From positions 682,001 through 746,000 of the forward strand of contig NZ_OZ255835.1 of the NCBI RefSeq assembly GCF_965277665.1: DNA of 64,000 nt, read 5' to 3'. The notes under the pieces were generated by a model, which searched no databases, was not told the origin of the DNA, and worked only from the letters and a program-made list of their open reading frames with translations. Shown one piece after another: positions 59,101 to 64,000 of this stretch. The stretch comes from Lichenicoccus sp965277665 (GTDB taxonomy: Bacteria; Pseudomonadota; Alphaproteobacteria; Acetobacterales; Acetobacteraceae). Positions within the stretch are counted from its first letter, which is position 1. Each line of letters begins with the position of its first letter. A program made the position numbers and the translations under genes.

Positions 59101-59334
59101 CAGATGGCCGGCGAGACGCGGCTGCGGCCGGTGCTGATGACGGCAGGAGCGATGGTGGTGGGCCTGATCCCGATGGCGCTCGATCTCGGCCAGGGCGGCG
59201 AGCAGAATGCGGCCCTCGCCCGCGCGGTGATCGGCGGCATCTCGGTCGGCACGGTGTCGACGCTGCTGTTCGTGCCGTTCCTCTACACGTTGCTGCGCAG
59301 CCACCCCGTCCGGGACCCGGAGGATTACATCTGA
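56128..59334 (+). CDS. RND-family efflux transporter, inner-membrane pump
   Basis: A 1068-residue protein, GTG start, with 12 membrane helices and two large periplasmic loops in the usual RND layout. The TM4 proton-relay Asp pair is in LAVGILVDDATVAIENTYRV, and the TM11 region MMGAIMSVGVASANSILLVTFA is present. It belongs to the HAE-like branch (AcrB/MdtBC relatives), but several family residues in the periplasmic porter regions differ, and the first porter segment is preceded by VNIPVVSIIWTYTGLDTPDM. The substrate is unknown. The adaptor gene follows with TGATG overlap. No outer-membrane TolC-like gene is in the window. Confidence 0.92.
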   Translation: MYLVKFALKFRVTFYVMSILILLAGGGAAVLMPKDVLPSVNIPVVSIIWTYTGLDTPDMQNQVTSYSELALSNNVTGIQDMESTTLQGTTLTKVYFQPGTDISLALTQVTAAMNSIRGQLPNGIQPPIILQFSASSVPVIQIAATSDVESQAQVYNYMRFRLRSTLQTTPGSTLPPPYGGVPQQVQIDIDPHALAARGMTPMQVVTAINAQSLTLPSGLAKFGQTQFIVRMNTLPNVLDRLNNMPLKLVNGTPILLRDVGYARAGGPPQQNMVHVNGALGLLLPVLKNGTSSTLNVVNAVKSMMPGILASAPKDIHIVSLFDQSVFVSDAISEVVQEGCIAAGLTGLMILLFLGSWRATLVVLVSIPLAILTSLAVCAAIGETMNVMTLGGLALAVGILVDDATVAIENTYRVLESGKPFRESVVEGGASIAKPTLISTLSICSAFVSVLFLVGAPKYIFTPQALAVVFAMLASYLLSRTLVPILIDVLVAPEHGRKEKAKEDAKGGGEGGKQPGLFGRIHAGFERRFDRFHKGYASLLEIALRRRLATALVAGLVLLLGGCLFPFIGQDYFPQINSGQLALHVRARPGLRIEDTAKLFAGTEQTIRDVAGQNNVAVVVDNIGLPSLNYNLAFDDGTFVAYYDGQILATLKNGVSATAVTRKLRQELRHRFPDALFYFQPADMITQILDFGVPSQIDVQVHGRHDVADLAAAKRIARRLASLPGLVDVHIQQITDAPEFFADINRQRASELGLTEQDVANQVNITLSGSFQVAPNFWTDPKTGIPWQLWVQAPEYRQSSLDAVEALPILGSSSNNTQTAQPVSLMTNVASFHRQTEQSVLSHVNTEPSYDVYAAVQDRDLGSAAAAIRRVVADEETHLKPPDRILIRGQIQSMDSAFSHIEVGLLVAVIAVYLLMVLNYQDWGDPFVVLCALPLVFCGIILSLFITHTTLSIASMMGAIMSVGVASANSILLVTFAREHRIETGCSAAEAAQMAGETRLRPVLMTAGAMVVGLIPMALDLGQGGEQNAALARAVIGGISVGTVSTLLFVPFLYTLLRSHPVRDPEDYI

Positions 59335-60581
59335 TGCGTCCCGTGCAGGCTCTCTGGGTCGCGGTGCCGCTGGCCCTGCTGATCGGCTGGGGCGGCTTCA
59401 ACCACTGGCAGCAGTCCCGCGCCGCCGACGACACCCAGCACGCCGAGGCCAGCTTCATCCCCGACGTGCATGTCGCCACCGCGAAGCGCTCGCTCGACAA
59501 CCATCCGATCACCCTGCCCGGGCAGACCGTCGCCTTCGATGCCGCCGACCTCTATGCCCGTGCCACCGGCTACATCGCCGAGCGCCGGGTCGATATCGGC
59601 AGCAAGGTGCACAAGGGCGACCTGCTGCTGCGCATCGCCGCCCCCGATCTCGACGCGCAGCTCAGCCAGGCCCGCGCGCAGCTCGGCCAGATGGAGGCGG
59701 CGCTGCTGCAGGCGCAGGCGACGCTCGACGAGGCGCGGTCCAACGACAAGCTTGGAAAGCTGAACAAGTACCGTGCCACCACGCTGGCGAGCCAGGGCTG
59801 GGGCACGCGGCAGGACGCCGACACGCAGACCACCAACAGCAGCGTGCAGGAGAAGAGCGTCGCCAGCGCGCAGGCCGGCATCGGGGTCGCGGCGGCCAAC
59901 ATACGCGCCCAGCAGGCGACCATCGACCGGCTGGTGGCGCTCACCGGGTTCGAGCGCGTGGTGGCGCCGTTCGACGGCGTCATCACCGCGCGCCAGGTGG
60001 ATATCGGCGATCTGGTGCAGAGCGACTCCAGCTCGGGCACCGCGTTGCTGCATATCGACCGCGACGACATCCTGCGCTGCCAAGTCTATGTGCCGCAGAG
60101 CCAGTTCCCCGGCATGCATGACGGGGTGCGCGCCGAGATCCGGGTGCCGGAACTGCCCAACCGCGTCTTCAGCGGCACCATCACCCGCACCTCGACGTCG
60201 CTGGCGCAGAATTCGCGGTCGCTGCTGGTCGAGGTCGACATCCCCAACCCGGACGAGACCCTGACCGCCGGCCTCTATGTAGACATGCTGTTCCAGCTGG
60301 AGCGTCCGGAGCCGGTGGTGATGATCCCGGACTCCGCCCTGATCTTCGACACCGCCAGCCTGCGCGTCGCGGTGCTGCAGGCCGACGGCACCGTGAAGCT
60401 CACCCCGATCACCCTGGCGCGTGATCTCGGCGAGCAGGCCGAGGTCGCGCACGGCCTGTCGGGCGGCGAGAGGCTGGTGATCAATCCGCCGTCGGAACTC
60501 GAGGACGGCCAGCATGTGCACGCCTTGTCCGGCAAGACGGGCGGCGGCGGCGGGGCCACCGCCAAGACGGCGGCGGGTTGA
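59334..60581 (+). CDS. periplasmic adaptor (MFP/HlyD family) of the RND pump
   Basis: A 415-residue protein anchored by one N-terminal helix (ALWVAVPLALLIGWGGF). The lipoyl/barrel-sandwich halves (ARATGYIAERRVDIGSKVHKG, then RVVAPFDGVITARQVDIGD) flank a long coiled-coil hairpin (residues about 105-205). The beta-barrel and membrane-proximal domains follow. It links the RND pump to an outer-membrane channel. Gene order pump then adaptor is the reverse of acrAB. A Gly-rich tail ends the protein. Confidence 0.92.
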   Translation: MRPVQALWVAVPLALLIGWGGFNHWQQSRAADDTQHAEASFIPDVHVATAKRSLDNHPITLPGQTVAFDAADLYARATGYIAERRVDIGSKVHKGDLLLRIAAPDLDAQLSQARAQLGQMEAALLQAQATLDEARSNDKLGKLNKYRATTLASQGWGTRQDADTQTTNSSVQEKSVASAQAGIGVAAANIRAQQATIDRLVALTGFERVVAPFDGVITARQVDIGDLVQSDSSSGTALLHIDRDDILRCQVYVPQSQFPGMHDGVRAEIRVPELPNRVFSGTITRTSTSLAQNSRSLLVEVDIPNPDETLTAGLYVDMLFQLERPEPVVMIPDSALIFDTASLRVAVLQADGTVKLTPITLARDLGEQAEVAHGLSGGERLVINPPSELEDGQHVHALSGKTGGGGGATAKTAAG

Positions 60582-60645
60582 TGACGGCCGGGGCGCACGT
60601 CCCGGGCGCACGTCCCGGCTGCTCGCTCTGTAAGATCCGGTAACC

Positions 60646-61320
60646 ATGATGATTACGGCGCCTGCACCGATTGCGGTGCCGCGCCGGCTTTGCGATCATT
60701 CCGGCATGCCGAGACCCGATGCGCCCGGAACGCGACGCCTGGAGCCGAGCCTGATGCCGGCGCAGGCCGCGGGCGGCGGCCAGCGCTTCCTCTATGGCCT
60801 GCTGGCCCTGGTCGTCGCCGCCGGGCTGACGCTTCGCTACGAGCCAACGATCGCAGCCCTGGTGCCGGCGCTGGGCCTGGGCTCCGCCGCGGGTGCGCGG
60901 TCCGGCCCCGATCCGAACGGCCCGGACACCATCCACGGGCTGGTCGAGGCGCCGGCCTTGCCGATGGCGGGCATCCAGGCTGCGGTGCAGGCGATCGGGC
61001 TGCCGGCGGTGCAGCAGGATGCGCTGGTGCAGGCGGCACAGCGCCGGCGGCTGCGGCTGGTGCGGCTGCCGCTGTTCGATGTCGGCGCCGGCTCGACGGT
61101 GCAGGTGAGTGCAGGGGGCCTCACCCAGACGGTGGCGCTGGGCCATGTGCCGGTGCTGGTGACGCTGCCGATCGACCGCGCCGGCATCGTGTCGCTGCAG
61201 CCGGTCGGCGCGTCGGCCGACGCCGACGTGCATATGGGCGCGGTGACCATGACCGGTCCGCTCGAACTGCAGCCGGTGGCGCCCGGCCAGGTGCTCAGGA
61301 TCGGGGTGGTGGTGCAATGA
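60646..61320 (+). CDS. membrane-anchored protein upstream of the AAA+ ATPase, unknown function
   Basis: The product has 224 residues. The N-terminal 40 residues are basic and probably disordered, followed by one membrane helix (FLYGLLALVVAAGLTL) and a mainly beta C-terminal region (PLFDVGAGSTVQVSAGGL, PVLVTLPIDRAGIVSLQP). No family is recognised. The start may be an internal ATG, e.g. at 60706 or 60751, as the first residues look poorly conserved. The stop overlaps the AAA+ gene start by 4 bases (ATGA), so both are made together. Confidence 0.6.
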   Translation: MMITAPAPIAVPRRLCDHSGMPRPDAPGTRRLEPSLMPAQAAGGGQRFLYGLLALVVAAGLTLRYEPTIAALVPALGLGSAAGARSGPDPNGPDTIHGLVEAPALPMAGIQAAVQAIGLPAVQQDALVQAAQRRRLRLVRLPLFDVGAGSTVQVSAGGLTQTVALGHVPVLVTLPIDRAGIVSLQPVGASADADVHMGAVTMTGPLELQPVAPGQVLRIGVVVQ

Positions 61321-62600
61321 AGGGCCTGCTGCCTGCCGCCACCCGGCTGATGCCGCTGATGATGCTGGCGTTCCTGACGCTGGCGACCGTGCAGATCGCC
61401 ATGCAGCTGCACCTCTCGCCCGGTGCTATGCTGGCCTGGCTGGGCCGGATCGGCTGGCTCTATACCGGGATCGCCGCGTCCTGCTGGACGCTGGTGCTGG
61501 CCGGGCTGGTGTATGAATGGCGCGCCGGCGAGCGTCCGCGCAGCTTGCGATCGCAGGCGGATGCCAAGTCCGGCAAGCGGCAAGGGTGGATCATGGATGT
61601 CCTGGCACGGCTGACCAATCGCGAGGCGCTCGAGCAACTGCTGTCCAAGCAGGAAAAGGCGACCTTCATCGATGCAGGAGCGCTGGCCGAGACGCTGCGC
61701 GGGCAGGTGATCGGCCAGGACCAGGTCTGCGAGGATATCGCCCAGACGCTGCGCCGCCGGTTGGCCCTGCAGACCCGCGGCAAGCCGGTCGGCGTGTTCC
61801 TGCTGGCCGGGCCGCCCGGCACCGGCAAGACCTACCTGAGCAAGCGGCTCGCACTCGCGTTGAACCGCAAGCTGCTGCATTTCGACATGACCCAGTTCAG
61901 CGCCCCGCATGCGGCGACGCAGCTGTTCGGCTCGCCGAAGGGCTATGTCGGCTCCGACAGCTACGGCAAGCTGACCGGCGGGCTGAAGGAGACGCCGGAG
62001 AGCGTGGTGCTGCTCGACGAGATCGAGAAGGCGCATCCGGACGTGTTCAAGAAGTTCCTCAGCGCCTGGAACGACGGCCATGTCACCGAGGCCTCGAACG
62101 GCGCGCTGGTCTCGACCACGCGGGCGATCTTCATGCTGACCTCGAACATCGCCACCGACGTGCTGAGCGAGATCGCGATACGCCACGCCGGCGATGCGGA
62201 GGCGCTGCGCGGCGCCTCGGTGGTGGCGCTGCGCCAGGCGGGCTTTGCGCCGGAAGTGCTGAACCGCATCGACCGCATCTTCGTGTTCCGCTCGCTCGAA
62301 GGCCTCGACGTCGCGCGCGTGGCGGCGCTGGAGATCGAGGCGATGATCGCCGGCTACGGCCTCGACATCGCCGCCGGCGGCATCGACGCCGAGTTGCTGT
62401 TCGAGGTCATGCAGAAGCAGCAGCGCCTCGGCGACGGCGCCAGTGCGCGCGACCTGGTACGCTCGATCGAGGAGATGGTCAGCGACGGCCTGATCGAGGC
62501 GCGCCAGCAGGGGGCGACCCGGGTCAAGCTGGTGCAGGGCGCGGACGGCGTGCGCGCCGTCGGCGCCGACCTGCGCGCGCCCGTCGAGCGTCTGGGCTAG
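61317..62600 (+). CDS. membrane-anchored Clp/HslU-type AAA+ ATPase
   Basis: The product has 427 residues. Two N-terminal membrane helices (about 10-32 and 45-66) are followed by a short linker and one AAA+ module like the second module of ClpB/ClpA: Walker A GPPGTGKT (165-172), pore loop KGYVGSD (208-214), Walker B VVLLDEIEKAH (230-240), sensor 1 LTSN, arginine finger region LNRIDRIFVF, and a D2-like small domain with GASARDLVRSIEEMV (sensor 2 Arg). No Clp N-domain, first AAA module or middle domain is present. It may unfold or extract membrane or periplasm-linked proteins. Its TAG stop is the first bases of a palindromic repeat. Confidence 0.82.
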   Translation: MKGLLPAATRLMPLMMLAFLTLATVQIAMQLHLSPGAMLAWLGRIGWLYTGIAASCWTLVLAGLVYEWRAGERPRSLRSQADAKSGKRQGWIMDVLARLTNREALEQLLSKQEKATFIDAGALAETLRGQVIGQDQVCEDIAQTLRRRLALQTRGKPVGVFLLAGPPGTGKTYLSKRLALALNRKLLHFDMTQFSAPHAATQLFGSPKGYVGSDSYGKLTGGLKETPESVVLLDEIEKAHPDVFKKFLSAWNDGHVTEASNGALVSTTRAIFMLTSNIATDVLSEIAIRHAGDAEALRGASVVALRQAGFAPEVLNRIDRIFVFRSLEGLDVARVAALEIEAMIAGYGLDIAAGGIDAELLFEVMQKQQRLGDGASARDLVRSIEEMVSDGLIEARQQGATRVKLVQGADGVRAVGADLRAPVERLG

Positions 62601-62701
62601 AGCATGATCCGATCGATCATGCTCTGCTTGTCGTTCGAGAGAGCAGCTTTATCCGACACTTGGCATCGCGAAGCGATTCCAATTGATCGGATTCTGCTCT
62701 A
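62598..62701. repeat. complete TAGAGC-family palindromic element, 104 bp
   Basis: The ends TAGAGCATGATCCGATC... (62598) and ...GATCGGATTCTGCTCTA (62701) are imperfect inverted repeats over about 21 bases. The left part also forms a hairpin GAGCATGAT/ATCATGCTC (62600-62624). The half-element at 2126-2159 matches its left end. The element supplies the stop codon of the AAA+ gene. Confidence 0.7.
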
Positions 62702-62711
62702 GGCGGCGCGC

Positions 62712-63590
62712 GTGTCGGCGTTCGGACGCCTCTGGCGACGGGCGCCGTCCTGGCGCCTGGCGCTGTTCAGTGCCGTCGGCTGCAGTGCGATGGCGGCTTT
62801 GTTCCCGCCTGCCTTGCCGGCGCGCCTGTCCGGCGTCCTGGGCGGCTCTCTGGGCGGCTCTCTGGGCAGCTCTGGGCTGCTGCATCCGCATCTGCCGCAT
62901 TTCGGCGCCGGGGCGGCGTCGGCGAGCGCCGCGCCGCATTTCGCGGCAATGCCGGATGCCGCCGCCCCGGACTACGGCACGCTGGCGGCACCCCCGCTCG
63001 GGGCCACGCGCCACGGCACCATCAGCTTCGCCGGACGCCAGGTGCCGCTGCCGGCCGGTGACTGGATCGAGCTCGTGCTGGTGCGCGACGGCGGCGCGCA
63101 TCCGCTGCAGTCCATCGTGCTCGGGCGCACCAGCGCCGGACAGGTGACCGGCATCCTGAGCCTGACCGCGCCGCCGCCGCTCGCCAGCGTCGAGGACGGC
63201 GTGCGCCCGAGCGGCGCCTGCTACGATCCGGCGGCGCTGGCGAGCCAGCATGCCGATCCGGGCCCCGATCCGCTGTCGCGCGAATGCTGGGTGATGCGGC
63301 CGGTGCGAACCTCGGAGATCATCGATCCGAAGCGCGAGTTCATCATCCAGCGACGCGCGGTCGCCCGCCTGCAGGGCATGGACGTGACCGTGCCGCCGGC
63401 TTTGGTCGAGCTGCGCTGGTTCCGATCCGACGCCGGCGGCTGGATGGGGGCGACGCTGCTGGTCAGGCCGCAGCCGGACGGCGGCAGCCGGGCGCAGTCA
63501 GGCTGGATGCAGCGCTGGGGGCGCCTGCTGCATCGCGGCTACGACAACGCCGCGAGCGGGACCGTCCCGGCCGACCCGACCGCCGGTTGA
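62712..63590 (+). CDS. exported protein downstream of the AAA+ ATPase, unknown function
   Basis: A 292-residue protein starting at GTG 62712. A signal-anchor-like segment (WRLALFSAVGCSAMAALF) and a Gly/Ser-rich linker with a 12-bp in-frame triplication (62838-62873, GGSLGGSLGSS) precede a folded region with a central beta domain (FAGRQVPLPAGDWIELVLVR) and conserved-looking DPLSRECWVMRP and VPPALVELRWFRSDAGGWMG segments. The fold resembles nothing I can name. It is separated from the AAA+ gene by only the palindromic element plus about 10 bases, so co-transcription is likely. Confidence 0.6.
   Translation: MSAFGRLWRRAPSWRLALFSAVGCSAMAALFPPALPARLSGVLGGSLGGSLGSSGLLHPHLPHFGAGAASASAAPHFAAMPDAAAPDYGTLAAPPLGATRHGTISFAGRQVPLPAGDWIELVLVRDGGAHPLQSIVLGRTSAGQVTGILSLTAPPPLASVEDGVRPSGACYDPAALASQHADPGPDPLSRECWVMRPVRTSEIIDPKREFIIQRRAVARLQGMDVTVPPALVELRWFRSDAGGWMGATLLVRPQPDGGSRAQSGWMQRWGRLLHRGYDNAASGTVPADPTAG
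62838..62873 (+). repeat. 12-bp tandem repeat, three units
   Basis: CTGGGCGGCTCT at 62838 and 62850, CTGGGCAGCTCT at 62862, inside the preceding gene's linker. Confidence 0.85.
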
Positions 63591-63599
63591 AGGACGCCC

Positions 63600-64000
63600 T
63601 CAGGCCTTGTGGCGCGACCGGCTGCTGCGGATATGGCGGACCCGGCCGGGATGCGATACAGGCTCCGGCGCGGCACAGGTCTCGTAGGTCGCCGGCTGCA
63701 CGATATCCTTCCCCTCGGCGTAGCCGCCCAGGTCGGCCGGGGTGTCGAGGGCCAGCACCTCGTCGAACATGCTGACCCGCTGCTGGCAGAACGACGTGCC
63801 GGCGGCGAGGCCGCGCTCGGACTGCACGTTGGCGAGCTGGGTGATGTAGTCGTCATGCTCGCGCTGCGCCGAGCGGCCGTACGAGGTGGCGAAGTAGCGC
63901 TTCAGGGCGGCCTCCTCGTCATTCAGGCCCGGCTTGAACTTCGCCACGAAGGCGTTGTAGCGGTCCTGCTCGCCGCACGAGAGCGCCGTCACCATCAGCT
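63600..64000 (-). CDS. exported protein, partial at the right edge, unknown function
   Basis: The frame is open past the window end, so the start and probably most of a signal peptide are outside. The visible part begins MVTALSCGEQDRYNAFVAKF (M at 63995), then helical sequence (DEEAALKRYFATSYGRSAQ, YITQLANVQSERGLAAGTSF). Cys residues in LSCGEQ, SFCQQ and ETCAAP suggest disulfides in an exported protein. Similar proteins occur in Acetobacteraceae-like genomes but I know no function. It converges on the 62712 gene with 9 bases between the stops. Confidence 0.55.
   Translation of the reverse strand, partial: LMVTALSCGEQDRYNAFVAKFKPGLNDEEAALKRYFATSYGRSAQREHDDYITQLANVQSERGLAAGTSFCQQRVSMFDEVLALDTPADLGGYAEGKDIVQPATYETCAAPEPVSHPGRVRHIRSSRSRHKA

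Noticed and set aside
55855..59304. In-frame upstream extension of parE by more than 1100 codons opposite the RND pump gene.
   Set aside because: It is the antisense of the pump gene. ParE homologues begin shortly before the GHKL domain, and ATG 55854 or 55875 is sufficient.

Overview
This is a very GC-rich chromosomal segment with densely packed genes, many overlapping by ATGA, TGATG or GTGA. The gene content points to an alphaproteobacterium, most likely the Acetobacteraceae (Rhodospirillales). The evidence is a cyoABCD bo3 ubiquinol oxidase, alphaproteobacterial lipoprotein and small-protein families (DUF3035, DUF6481), CarD, a periplasmic DsbD/ScsB-type reductase, and short GC-rich palindromic intergenic repeats. 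This is inference from families. No rRNA or tRNA gene is in the window to anchor taxonomy.

Layout. 1-5.2 kb: the end of a Gly-rich secreted beta-roll protein, rodA, a DUF3293 protein, then (minus strand) a small exported protein, a histidine kinase and an OmpR-type regulator lying behind an HtrA protease (5.3-6.4 kb). 6.5-11.3 kb: hrpB and a DsbD/ScsB-like reductase, head to head. 11.3-13.3 kb is a small plastic island: a RES/Xre toxin-antitoxin pair, a complete IS5/IS427-type insertion sequence with a translational frameshift, and palindromic repeats. 13.3-18.2 kb: lipoprotein, hslO, an unknown gene, argF, argD. 18.5-24.8 kb: a small charged protein, carD, a DUF6481 gene with an apparent ATT start, recX, a CHAP lipoprotein, tatA, the methionine-salvage genes mtnB-mtnD-mtnC, ribF and an unknown gene. 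24.9-32 kb: ileS-lspA, a sugar porter and a glycogen-debranching-type enzyme. 32-36.2 kb: cyoABCD on the minus strand. 36.5-43.8 kb: aldo/keto reductase, a cytochrome b561-like protein, a DUF3035 lipoprotein, mutL, a lone nuoM and a cytochrome P450. 43.8-46.6 kb: a candidate 24-residue peptide gene, an Old Yellow Enzyme and dgt. 46.5-49.5 kb: an arsenic operon arsR-arsI-arsC-acr3-arsH. 49.5-53.7 kb: an operon for an outer-membrane-like DUF3034 protein, a periplasmic truncated haemoglobin, a periplasmic cupredoxin and a membrane GGDEF-EAL protein. 53.7-60.6 kb: parE and, divergently, an RND pump with its adaptor. 60.6-64 kb: an unknown membrane protein, a membrane-anchored Clp-type AAA+ ATPase, and two exported proteins of unknown function.

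The most unusual signals are as follows. (1) Two ERIC-like imperfect palindromes of about 160 bp (15436-15594 and 38790-38952) have divergent 27-28 bp arms, a conserved core, and compensatory changes in the core stem. Each sits directly after a stop codon and in the same orientation relative to transcription. (2) The DUF3034/haemoglobin/cupredoxin/c-di-GMP operon looks like a periplasmic gas or redox sensing unit. (3) A 24-codon gene has a near-perfect Shine-Dalgarno sequence and its own terminator. (4) A ClpB-like ATPase with two membrane segments lies in an operon of unknown proteins. (5) Many proteins carry in-frame 12-18 bp tandem duplications in linkers. Most of the window is otherwise ordinary housekeeping sequence.
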